Shown: positions 45,139 through 52,059 of the stretch, piece after piece
How positions within the stretch are numbered: the stretch's first letter is position 1
How the letters are laid out: the number at the start of each line of letters is the position of its first letter
Assembly (NCBI RefSeq): GCF_003604215.1
Contig: NZ_QXGS01000001.1
Span: 702,365-766,364 of the forward strand
Length of the DNA: 64,000 nt
Origin: Teichococcus vastitatis
GTDB lineage: Bacteria; Pseudomonadota; Alphaproteobacteria; Acetobacterales; Acetobacteraceae
Reading direction: 5' to 3'
The notes under the pieces: generated by a model
What the model was told of the DNA's origin: nothing
Database searches by the model: none
What the model saw: the letters and a program-made list of their open reading frames with translations, nothing else
Position numbers and translations under genes: made by a program

Positions 45139-45255
45139 AGTTTATAGAAGCAGAGCTGCTAAACCGGACACCCTACAAAGGTCACACAGGGACAGAGCGC
45201 TAGAGCGCTGTAACTGCTGTTTCGGTCTAGAACCCGCTGCGGCCCCTAGCAGACC
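45139..45255. other. prophage/island junction sequence
   Basis: Non-coding stretch where the portal gene breaks off. It holds a tandem duplication AGAGCGCT AGAGCGCT near 45195-45211. I found no tRNA, integrase or clear attachment repeat, so the mechanism of truncation is unresolved. Confidence 0.5.
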
Positions 45256-45552
45256 CTATTCGGGCGGCAGTTTGGGTATCCGGTCCTCCACCGTGTCCGC
45301 GTAGTCGGCAGGTCGCAGGCTCTCGATGGCAGTCCACGATCCATGGATGGTGAGTGACGCACCTCTGTTGTTGCACTGCGGACAGCGCCAGCGGTCCTGA
45401 CTGCCCACTACCTGCTGATGGCCAAACCCAGCTTCAACTAGGCACTTAGCGCTCACGTATCTGTGATTGCGGCACTTCCTGCACTGCACGCTGTAGAACA
45501 GCCCATCGGCAGCATTGTGGGCGAAGGTACCTTCACGTGGCTGCTTAGACAC
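45256..45552 (-). CDS. small putative zinc-ribbon protein
   Basis: A 98-residue protein with two CxxC knuckles: SVQCRKCRNHRYV and RWRCPQCNNRGASL, about 30 residues apart, fitting a zinc ribbon. No family is recognised. Its start overlaps the end of the upstream HTH-like gene by 8 bases, forming a two-gene leftward operon that runs toward the truncated portal. Composition is lower in GC than the core genes, consistent with acquisition. Confidence 0.65.
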   Translation of the reverse strand: MSKQPREGTFAHNAADGLFYSVQCRKCRNHRYVSAKCLVEAGFGHQQVVGSQDRWRCPQCNNRGASLTIHGSWTAIESLRPADYADTVEDRIPKLPPE

Positions 45553-45796
45553 CGGGTGGCCTATGGCGCGAATAGACCTCTGCTACTTCGGCGGTAAGTG
45601 CCACGAGCCATGCACCCAGCTTCTCCGGGATCACAGCTTCGCCTCGCGCCATGCGGCGAATTCGCACAACGTCCTGATCGACCACGCGCGCCAACTCAGC
45701 CTGAGTCCACCTGAGTGTCTCAAGGCAGATCCGAAATTCCTTGGCTGACATGGCTGTAGTGCTGCTCACCGACTCCTCCATAGGCTTACTCCTCAT
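45545..45796 (-). CDS. small helix-turn-helix-like protein
   Basis: An 83-residue protein: EFRICLETLRWTQAELARVVDQDVVRIRRMARGEAVIPEKLGAWLVALTAEV. The R-W-T-Q-A-E-L-A-x-x-V segment with the following RIRRMARGE resembles the Cro/C1-type HTH of phage and toxin-antitoxin regulators. The ATG at 45796 lies within a 7-bp inverted repeat (TCCTCAT 45790-45796 / ATGAGGA 45816-45822), which could be an autoregulatory operator. Confidence 0.65.
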   Translation of the reverse strand: MRSKPMEESVSSTTAMSAKEFRICLETLRWTQAELARVVDQDVVRIRRMARGEAVIPEKLGAWLVALTAEVAEVYSRHRPPGV

Positions 45797-46030
45797 GAGC
45801 TAACCTAGAGAACGAATGAGGAACAAGAACAGACGTGCGACTGATCTGATGGAGTGCTCAACCAGAGTGTGAAGACACCAGCCCAACGGCGATCAGGGCA
45901 GGCGCATTTTCGGCTTTCTTAAGGAAGATCACGGTTGCGTGATTAGCTCAGTTGAACTAAGAACGTGTTGTGCAACTTTGCATGTCCGTTCTCTCTCCCT
46001 GAACTCGACGTTCTTGCGTCGATAACTCAA

Positions 46031-46063
46031 AAAGGGGGCCGTTCTTCGGCCCCCTTCTTTTTT
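46031..46063 (+). terminator. strong Rho-independent terminator, rightward
   Basis: AAGGGGGCC / GGCCCCCTT stem with a 7-base loop, followed on the plus strand by TTCTTTTTT. It also has five Ts on the minus side. No plus-strand protein gene precedes it. Confidence 0.85.
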
Positions 46064-46116
46064 GCCCAAGCTTGAGCACTTGGTGCACCAAAGTTGGCTC
46101 GGGTGTAGCTGAACGG

Positions 46117-46143
46117 AAAAAGGGCCGCACCGTAGTGCGACCC
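46117..46143 (-). terminator. Rho-independent terminator, leftward
   Basis: On the minus strand GGGTCGCAC / GTGCGGCCC forms an imperfect hairpin followed by TTTTT, 30 bases after the stop of the leftward gene ending at 46173. Confidence 0.75.
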
Positions 46144-46172
46144 CTCGCCGGAAAGATGGTCAGTTGACCATT

Positions 46173-46643
46173 TCAGCGCCGGGAACGTGGCCTAGCTGAG
46201 GCCGGTTGCGCAGTGTCCGGCTGAGTGTTAGGCTCGATCAACTCTTGTTGATCATCTGACTTGCCCTTCCGACTGCGGCCCCGCTCGACGCTCAGCTTGA
46301 GCAGCACCTCGTCAAGCTCGCCGGAGTTAACCCCCTGCTTGACCGCCTCATACACGGGCAGCAGGTCTTTCAGTTCCTTGCCCGCCTCAATGACGTTGCC
46401 CTCGCCCAGCGGGATCGGGGACGTGCCGTACTTGAGCACAGTGTAGTGCAGCCCGTTTGCTGCGAAGAACCAGGGCTTGTTGCGCTTATCCGCATGGGGG
46501 TCTTTCTTGCCCTCAAGCAGCGCTGTGACGCTCTCGATCTGCGTGTTGATGCTGCTGAGCAGCTTGGCACGCACACGCCCCACGGGGCTATTCGCACCCA
46601 CCTGAGGACGCGCAACGGTTGCGATTTTGAGTCCAGTAAGCAT
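46173..46643 (-). CDS. small accessory protein, DUF6641-like (tentative)
   Basis: A 156-residue hydrophilic protein: MLTGLKIATVARPQ, SPVGRVRAKLLSSINTQIESVTALLEGKKD, PWFFAANGLHYTVLKYGTSPIPLG, and a low-complexity basic tail ending RPRSRR. The general pattern (short N-terminus, RRxKLL..L..QI..A...EGK, W-rich strand, YG) recalls the DUF6641 proteins of plasmids and prophages, but I cannot confirm it. The ATG at 46643 is preferred to a GTG at 46676 that abuts its ribosome site. It has its own terminator. Confidence 0.6.
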   Translation of the reverse strand: MLTGLKIATVARPQVGANSPVGRVRAKLLSSINTQIESVTALLEGKKDPHADKRNKPWFFAANGLHYTVLKYGTSPIPLGEGNVIEAGKELKDLLPVYEAVKQGVNSGELDEVLLKLSVERGRSRKGKSDDQQELIEPNTQPDTAQPASARPRSRR

Positions 46644-46858
46644 CCGATCTGCCTTTTTAAAGAACGAGCGCAGCACTCCTACGCCTGACTCAATCGAGCG
46701 TCAGTTGATCCATAGAGCAACCGAAGAGTGGCTACTCTGGTGTTCTTTCTGGTGTCGCAAGCAGAACACGGTTGTTGTCGTATTTGTGTGGCACCAAATC
46801 AAGTGGTTCTTTGGTGGGATTTTGGATGACTTCTGGTGTGCTTGATGTCTTCTAAGAG

Positions 46859-46881
46859 CGGGCGAAACAGGAGATCGCCCG
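46859..46881 (+). promoter_or_regulatory. hairpin presenting a ribosome site in its loop
   Basis: CGGGCGA (46859-46865) pairs perfectly with TCGCCCG (46875-46881). The 9-base loop AACAGGAGA contains the Shine-Dalgarno sequence, and the ATG of the next small ORF begins at the base after the stem. Confidence 0.45.
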
Positions 46882-47064
46882 ATGCTGCAAGTTCTCGTCG
46901 AAACCCGCTGCATGTGTTCAGATGAAGTGCTGAAAAGCTCAGTTAGCTGGATGACCGGCGCTGAGTTCGAGGAAGTGCTGCGCGAGCTGCGCCAGCGCAA
47001 TGAGGCCGAGGAAGAGCAGTGCCGCGCTACCGAAGCTCATGTGCTCATGAACACCGACGACTAG
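46882..47064 (+). CDS. small hypothetical protein (60 residues)
   Basis: A 60-residue acidic protein, MLQVLVETRCMCSDEVLKSS ... EEVLRELRQRNEAEEEQCRATEAHV, with a C-terminal charged helix. Support comes from the GGAGA site 7 bases before the ATG, placed in a hairpin loop. Its stop codon lies inside the left 28-bp inverted repeat of the chlorite-dismutase cassette. No family is recognised and coding status is uncertain. Confidence 0.4.
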   Translation: MLQVLVETRCMCSDEVLKSSVSWMTGAEFEEVLRELRQRNEAEEEQCRATEAHVLMNTDD

Positions 47065-47088
47065 GGTGAAAACCCAATCAGGAATGGC
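47061..47088 (+). repeat. left arm of 28-bp inverted repeat flanking the Cld gene
   Basis: Begins CTAGGGTGAAAACCC and matches the reverse complement of 47816-47843 at 27 of 28 positions. The two arms enclose 727 bases containing only the chlorite-dismutase-family gene. Confidence 0.85.
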
Positions 47089-47262
47089 CGAGTTGGGTGG
47101 AAGCAGACCTCCCCTGGTAAACTCCTACCCTCGTTGTTGTCAGTGCGTTACCGCTTAAAGGTTCTTAGAATTACCTTTAGCTGTGCAGGATCGTCGTCCG
47201 GTCTGCACGGTATTGCCGGTTACTGCTTGACGCGCAGCAAGGGGCGACAATAGGCATGCTCC

Positions 47263-47826
47263 ATGCCGCCACCACTTCTCGTCACCTTCATTGCCGGCAC
47301 CACCGGCACGTGGCAGGTCGATCGCGTCAGCCCAGTCATCGGCGAGATGCTGCCCATGACTGCCCGGCTGGCCGTGCTGGAAGGCGCCGACGCCGCATTG
47401 CGACCAGAGTTCGTCTGGGCTCTGCGCGGCGTGACCAGCAATCCGCGTTACACCAACCGGGCAGAGCTAAACGCACTGGGTGCGGCGCAGCAGGGACTGC
47501 TGCGACCGCAAGCGACCCGCGCCGCGCTGATCCCGATCCGTAAGACCGAGGCTTGGTGGGCGCTGGCGCAGGATGAGCGCCGGGCGATCTTGGAGGAGCA
47601 GTCGCGGCATATCAGCATTGGTCTGGAATACCTGCCGGCCGTTGCCCGCCGCCTGCACCACAGCCGTGAGCTAGGCGAACCTTTCGACTTTCTAACCTGG
47701 TTCGAGTACGCGCCAGAGCACGCGGCGGATTTTGAGGAGCTGGTCCGCCGGTTGCGGCAGAGCACCGAATGGGCCTTTGTGGACCGCGAGGTGGATATCC
47801 GCCTGAGCCGCAGCCGCCATTCCTGA
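47263..47826 (+). CDS. cld: chlorite dismutase family haem protein (short, lineage II type)
   Basis: A 187-residue protein matching short chlorite dismutases: SPVIGEML, WALRGVTSNPRYTNRAEL, RAALIPIRKTEAWWALAQDERRAILEEQSRHISIGLEYLPAVARRLHHSRELGEPFDFLTWFEYAPEHAADFEELVRRLR, and EWAFVDREVDIRL. The proximal haem ligand is His116. Thirteen residues on is Arg129, the distal Arg expected in functional chlorite-degrading enzymes. Cld splits chlorite into chloride and O2. The ATG at 47263 has only a weak ribosome site. The stop lies inside the right 28-bp inverted repeat. It is an isolated gene with no perchlorate reductase nearby. Confidence 0.9.
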   Translation: MPPPLLVTFIAGTTGTWQVDRVSPVIGEMLPMTARLAVLEGADAALRPEFVWALRGVTSNPRYTNRAELNALGAAQQGLLRPQATRAALIPIRKTEAWWALAQDERRAILEEQSRHISIGLEYLPAVARRLHHSRELGEPFDFLTWFEYAPEHAADFEELVRRLRQSTEWAFVDREVDIRLSRSRHS

Positions 47827-47843
47827 TTGGGTTTTCAACCTAG
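47816..47843 (-). repeat. right arm of 28-bp inverted repeat flanking the Cld gene
   Basis: Ends ...GGGTTTTCAACCTAG and pairs with 47061-47088 with one mismatch. It includes the Cld stop codon. No target-site duplication is evident outside the arms. Confidence 0.85.
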
Positions 47844-47882
47844 TACTACAGTTGCGGATTATGGGCTGAGGTGATTCACTTG

Positions 47883-47902
47883 GCCTCTGCGGGAGCGGAG
47901 GC
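47883..47902. terminator. hairpin between convergent Cld and outer-membrane protein genes
   Basis: GCCTCTGC / GCGGAGGC forms an 8-bp stem (one T-G pair) with a GGGA loop. There is no T-tract. Confidence 0.4.
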
Positions 47903-47974
47903 TGAGTGATGTCTGTAGGCGAATCGCCCATCCACAGTCATCCTCCAAGCAGCCATCGAAATATGCGAGCAGGT

Positions 47975-48967
47975 TTAGAAACGTCGAATGTAGCCAACCT
48001 TAAAGGCATCTCTCGATGGCTCTATCCTCGCTCCTGCGAAGGTAATATCAGGCAAAATTGTACGCTCATAACCAAGCCGGATGATGTTGTTATCTGTCAC
48101 CGAAAATTCAAATCCTACACCTCCGCGGAAGCCTGTGGCCTGATAGGTTTCGCGGTCACCTCTCCGCAGAATAGAAAATTCTTGTGTCTCTACGCCCGCA
48201 CTAATGTAGGGCATCAGCCACCGGATCGGCACGATGCCTAGCTTCACTGACGCACCGAAAACTGCTCCACCTTTTATGCGCGTATCGTATCTTCCAGGGA
48301 CAACAAGAAGTCCTTCACCAGTGCCTGGTGCACCGTCAATCTCAATGCCGATGTGCAGGGGAGCAATGGCAGTTTGAAAGCTTGTGCCCCAACCCAAACT
48401 GAAGCGGGCCGTGACGCCATCAAGGGTCAAAGTTGAAAGGCTTGGAGTGTTACTCTGTGCAGCATAGTCAGCACGACCGGCATCCAAAAGGCTGTAGCCA
48501 GATTGAACTGATGCGGAAGCGTACTGTAGCTCTAACTCCCTTTGACTCAGCGCCAGCTCAACTCCGTTGATAGCTTGCCTTCGTGAAGCGATTTCTGGCG
48601 CTAGTGCAGCAGCGAAGGCTGGGTTAGCTGCCGCTGATTGTTCCAGCTGCGAGAGCTGAGAGCGATAAGTTAGGAGTTCTGATTGAGCAGTGTCTAGCCT
48701 CTGGCGCTCCTCACTAAGCCGCTGTGAGGCAGACGAGAGCTCAGCCTCTCCCTGAGTTAGCCTTTGATTTGCAGCATCAAGAGCCTGTTGCCTAGGCGCA
48801 GAGATGTCCGTTTCGAGAGTAGTTTCAGAGTACACAACTTCAATGCCGGTGCGGAACCCGTCGAAACGCGTCTGAGCCTCAGCGACGGCCGGAATAATGC
48901 AGAACGAAGTCATGCAAATAAGATTCGGAAAATTACGGGCTATTGGGTTTGAGGTGCCTTTTGGCAT
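47975..48967 (-). CDS. outer-membrane beta-barrel protein with coiled-coil N-domain
   Basis: A 330-residue exported protein. A signal sequence (NLICMTSFCIIPAVAEAQ) is followed by a long helical coiled coil, about residues 60-150 (ALDAANQRLTQGEAELSSASQRLSEERQRLDTAQSELL). An outer-membrane barrel then runs from about 180: VTARFSLGWGTSFQTAIAPLHIGIEID, GAVFGASVKLGIVPIRWLMPYISAGVETQEFSIL, and a C-terminal strand ending FKVGYIRRF with terminal Phe, the BAM-recognition pattern. The ATG at 48967 has AAGGA 8 bases upstream. Lower GC than the core. Function unknown; a porin-like or autotransported adhesin role is possible. Confidence 0.8.
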   Translation of the reverse strand: MPKGTSNPIARNFPNLICMTSFCIIPAVAEAQTRFDGFRTGIEVVYSETTLETDISAPRQQALDAANQRLTQGEAELSSASQRLSEERQRLDTAQSELLTYRSQLSQLEQSAAANPAFAAALAPEIASRRQAINGVELALSQRELELQYASASVQSGYSLLDAGRADYAAQSNTPSLSTLTLDGVTARFSLGWGTSFQTAIAPLHIGIEIDGAPGTGEGLLVVPGRYDTRIKGGAVFGASVKLGIVPIRWLMPYISAGVETQEFSILRRGDRETYQATGFRGGVGFEFSVTDNNIIRLGYERTILPDITFAGARIEPSRDAFKVGYIRRF

Positions 48968-49632
48968 TTTACGATCCTTTATGAAGCGTAGAGTAGCCCA
49001 GTTGGGCCCAAAGATGACCGCGGAAGCGGCGCTCAGGTTGTAAAATGAATTCCTCAAGGAACTGACTGGGTGGCATATGACTGAGGATGCGGAGAACCTT
49101 GTTGTCACCTGCTCCGCGCAAGGCGTGAGCCTGCCCTGCGGTACATTTGCTATAGGATCGATCCGAGGGCCAGCTAGCATGACGTCAATCAAGAGGTCGA
49201 TCTCGCTGCCTGCTAAGGAGCAGGATAGTATCCCCCAAATCGACTGTTGGAGGGGCTGGACGGCACAGCATAAGGCTGTGCTCTACAAGAGCAGAAAGCC
49301 GGCCTGTTGGAGCAAGAGGCGCTTCAATCCGAACACTAGCTCGATGAAGGATATCTATCTTGAGGAAAGCGTGATGCCGTACTGCACTCGCGCAGATAAT
49401 TTCTGATATCTTATCCAGCATGACCTGCGTCAGGCATCCGACAACATAGGAATAATCTGCACGAGCACACTGCTCCATTGCTATCCCCTATGAAAAGTCT
49501 ACGTAATGAACATGGCCAAGCCTAGAAATTGAAAGTTATTCATCCATACAACTATAAGGCACAATCTAGTATTTTCTGCAAGTAGGTCTTTCTTGCAGGG
49601 CAGGGCCACGTGGGCATCTCAAACTACCGGCT
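48968..49632. other. intergenic region, no convincing gene
   Basis: About 665 low-GC bases between the outer-membrane protein gene and the IS element. Two overlapping opposite-strand small ORFs exist (plus 49077-49406, minus 49185-49478), neither with recognisable similarity; the minus one is listed separately as a weak candidate. Confidence 0.4.
49185..49478 (-). CDS. weak candidate small protein (97 residues)
   Basis: ATG at 49478 with GGGG 7 bases upstream. The product (CLTQVMLDKISEIICASAVRHHAFLKIDILHR ... VEHSLMLCRPAP) has mixed hydrophobic/charged character but no recognised domain. It could be a gene fragment left by IS activity. Confidence 0.25.
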   Translation of the reverse strand: MEQCARADYSYVVGCLTQVMLDKISEIICASAVRHHAFLKIDILHRASVRIEAPLAPTGRLSALVEHSLMLCRPAPPTVDLGDTILLLSRQRDRPLD

Positions 49633-50915
49633 GGACACTTCGAAAAACCTCGCGGCTGAGGCGTTGACCTGATTCACTGACCCCCGGCAGCGGAGGCGGC
49701 GATCAGGGCGGGACAGCCTGGCTTCTTCGATGTCGAGGAGCGGTATGCGGCCCTGTCCGCCGCGGGCGACCCACTTGAGCGGCTTGCAGCCTTGGTCGAC
49801 TTCGAGATCTTCCGCCCGGTGCTGGATGCAGCCCTGGCGCGGTCGGATCGCAGCCGCGGCGGACGCCCGCCCTATGACGCGGTGCTGATGTTTCGCATCC
49901 TGGTGCTGCAGGCGCTCCACAGCCTCTCGGATGAGCAGGCGGAGTTCCAATTGCGGGATCGGTTATCGTTCATGCGCTTTGCTGGTCTCGCCCTGCACCA
50001 GGCGGTGCCCGATGCCAAGACGATCTGGCTTTATCGCGAACAGCTCAAGCAGGCGGGTGCCATCGAGGGCCTGTTCCGCCGCTTCGACTAAATGCTGGTC
50101 AGCAAAGGCTTCCTTGCCATGGGCGGGCAGATCATCGACGCGACGATCATCGCCGCACCGCGCCAGAAGTTCACCCTCGAGGAGAAGGCCACCATCCGCG
50201 ATGGCGACACGCCAGAAAACTGGTCCCCGGCCAAGCGGGTGCAGAAGGACCGGGATGCCCGCTGGACGCTCAAGCGCGGCAGAGCCAAACCCAAGCCCGA
50301 GGGTAATCAGTGCCAAGCCATCCAGATCGCGGTGCCCATTTTCGGCTACAAGAGCCACATCGGCATCGATCGGCGGCATGGGTTGATCCGCCGCTCGACG
50401 GTCACCGATGCCGCCCAGCATGATAGCCGCAGCTTTGCTGGCCTGCTGGATCCCGAGAACACGGCCAGCCGCGTCTGGGCTGACACCGCCTACCGGACAA
50501 AGCGCAATCTGGAGGTCCTGGAACGCCGCGGGCTGAGCGAGCGCATCCAGTTCCGCAGAGCTCCGCGGCGCGAACTCTCTGAGCCGCAGGCCAAGGCCAA
50601 TGCTACCCGCGCCCGGATCCGCTCGGGCATCGAGCATGTTTTTGCCGTCCAGAAGCACCGCATGGCGCTGTTCGTCCGCACCATCGGCCTGGACAGGGCG
50701 CAGGTGAAGATCGGCATGGCCAACCTGGCCTATAACTTCACCCGCCTCGCCTGGCTCAGCGCCCGAGCTGCGCCCGCATAACCCCTCGGCGCCCGCAAAA
50801 AGCCGCACCCGTCGCTCAAAGCCGCTGATCCGACCCTGTCAGCAAAGGCACGTCACAGCCTGAGGCAATGGTCCTGCTCGCCGGGCCGCGCAGCAGCCGG
50901 TAATTCGAGGCGTCC
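49633..50915 (+). mobile_element. IS5-family insertion sequence, decayed
   Basis: A 1.28-kb element, the usual IS5 size, carrying an interrupted DDE transposase. The proposed left terminal repeat is 49633-49649 (GGACACTTCGAAAAACC) and the right 50899-50915 (reverse complement GGACGCCTCGAATTACC), matching at 13 of 17 positions. Adjacent 4-bp target duplications are not evident. A diverged second copy of the right end lies immediately outside. Confidence 0.65.
49702..50781 (+). pseudogene. IS5-family transposase with lost start codon and internal stop
   Basis: A single reading frame encodes the transposase: RAGQPGFFDVEERYAALSAAGDPLERLAALVDFEIFRPVLDAALARSD, RGGRPPYDAVLMFRILVLQALHSLSDEQAEFQLRDRLSFMRFAGL, then MGGQIIDATIIAAPRQK with the first DDE Asp, GYKSHIGIDRRHGLIRR, VWADTAYRTKRN with the second Asp, and RIRSGIEHVFAVQKHRMAL with the Glu. 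A TAA at 50089-50091 interrupts it after FRRFD; one base change from a sense codon would restore it. The expected ATG appears as ATC at 49702. Both lesions indicate an inactive copy unless read through. Confidence 0.85.
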
Positions 50916-51008
50916 GATCATCCGACCCCATCAGCAGGGGCGCGTCACGACCTGAGGCGGCAATCCTGCTCGCGGAGGCTGCCCCACGCCGGGTACTTCG
51001 AGGCATCC
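50828..51008. repeat. imperfect tandem duplication of about 91 bp at the IS right end
   Basis: Two diverged units (about 50828-50915 and 50919-51008) share ATCCGACCC, GTCA...CCTGAGGC, TCCTGCTCGC and TTCGAGGC-TCC in the same order. Each unit ends with a sequence resembling the right terminal repeat of the IS. Confidence 0.75.
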
Positions 51009-51250
51009 ATTGAGCTGCTGCACCTAAAGATTAATTATTCTCCATGAATCGGCAGAAGAGATAACCAAAAGATTCATCTGAATCGTTCATTTTCAACCAC
51101 GAGTAACTTTTGCTTGATGTACGCCGCGAACAAAGCCGCCGCTGCACCTAGAAAATCTCCTGCAAAATCATGTTGCTACAGAGCGTTCTTCTGGTTCAAA
51201 ACCGCGGTGTTCACGGTATCGTGATCGACGCTCTCTGATGGATCCCCCCG
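51009..51250. other. AT-richer intergenic stretch, nothing identified
   Basis: Contains an AT-rich patch (AAAGATTAATTATTC near 51025) that may hold a promoter for the rightward small gene at 51251, but no gene or RNA is recognisable. Confidence 0.3.
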
Positions 51251-51514
51251 ATGCTTCTGCGCGCCCCTCGGTCCTCGTCCAAAGTCGAAGCCGCCATCAA
51301 TCTGCTGCAGCATCTTGGTGCTGTGGCCGCCTACGAGGGAGAGCCCTGCTCCAAGGTCCTGTTCATGGCGGCTGATTATCTGCAGGACGTGCTCGACTCC
51401 TCTCCCGAGTTGGGGGCGGTCGGTACTGATGCTGAGGACCACGCAGCCTACGACGCCATGATGTCGGATCTCGGCAACCTGATGGGCGAAGAAGGCCTAG
51501 TTCTGCATTCCTGA
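51251..51514 (+). CDS. hypothetical protein (87 residues)
   Basis: A small acidic helical protein: KVEAAINLLQHLGAVAAYEGEPCSKVLFMAADYLQDVLDSSPELGAV, DAMMSDLGNLMGEEG. The amino acid composition looks natural and an ATG at 51251 starts it, though without a clear ribosome site. No domain is recognised. It lies in the accessory region between the IS remnant and the CtrA-like gene. Confidence 0.5.
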   Translation: MLLRAPRSSSKVEAAINLLQHLGAVAAYEGEPCSKVLFMAADYLQDVLDSSPELGAVGTDAEDHAAYDAMMSDLGNLMGEEGLVLHS

Positions 51515-51629
51515 TCCATCATTCCCCGGCGCTGCTCCCCCCGGTGACCCTTTGCTCATCTCCAGCTGCTTCTGTCTGCCGCAGCTCAGCCCCCAGGGCT
51601 GCGGCAGAACAGCGGATGCGCCAGAAGGG

Positions 51630-51944
51630 TCATGCAGCCGCCGGCTGGGTCGATGTCAGCAAGGCACGGCAGAACTGTTGCTCCTCCGCCAGCCACTCGC
51701 CACGGCGCAGCCGCACGACCTGCCCATGCACCGCTTCCTCTGTGGGCCGGAAATGCTGCTCCACCTCCCGCAGCCAGGCGTCATCAGTGTTTCGCAGCAC
51801 AGCCTGGCACAGCACGCTCCGGTACTGCCGTGCCAGGTTTAGAGGCATGGTGGCCGTGGTCGCCAGCACTTCTGCCAGGTATTCGAGATCGATCTCGGTC
51901 AGCTGCATGCCCCATCTCCAGGCAATGGCTTCTGCCAAACTCAT
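51630..51944 (-). CDS. hypothetical protein (104 residues)
   Basis: A 104-residue helical protein: SLAEAIAWRWGMQLTEIDLEYLAEVLATTATMPLNLARQYRSVLCQAVLRNTDDAWLREVEQHFRPTEEAVHGQVVRLRRGEWLAEEQQFCRALL. Composition is that of a real globular protein, but no family is recognised. The ATG at 51944 has a weak site. It diverges from the CtrA-like gene with 115 bases between them. Confidence 0.5.
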   Translation of the reverse strand: MSLAEAIAWRWGMQLTEIDLEYLAEVLATTATMPLNLARQYRSVLCQAVLRNTDDAWLREVEQHFRPTEEAVHGQVVRLRRGEWLAEEQQFCRALLTSTQPAAA

Positions 51945-52059
51945 GATCCATGGCTTTATGCGTGAAGATGATAAGCGAGTGGTGAAGACGCGGCGCCGAT
52001 ACACATCCGTTGTTGCTTGACTGCCTTCCCCTTTTCTCCTTTCCGCAGGATTTCCCCCC

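Larger units (their letters stand above)
45797..46172. other. 376-base intergenic region with terminators and possible small RNA
   Basis: No protein gene is evident. It contains two strong hairpins, annotated separately. A 16-bp near-palindrome at 46156-46171 (ATGGTCA-GT-TGACCAT) lies beside the stop of the 46173 gene. The stretch 45900-46030 upstream of the rightward terminator could encode a small RNA. Confidence 0.4.

Noticed and set aside
45930-46010. tRNA-like D-arm sequence (GATTAGCTCAGTTG)
   Set aside because: No matching acceptor stem, anticodon arm or T-arm can be folded around it; treated only as part of a possible small RNA.
47906-48241. Plus-strand ORF of 111 codons
   Set aside because: Antisense to the C-terminal barrel of the outer-membrane protein gene, which has a signal peptide, ribosome site and terminal Phe.
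49077-49406. Plus-strand ORF of 109 codons
   Set aside because: Product has no domain-like pattern, and it overlaps an opposite-strand candidate; no ribosome site.
50828-51008. CRISPR-like repeat pair
   Set aside because: Only two diverged 91-bp units with no spacers; better explained as duplication of the IS end.
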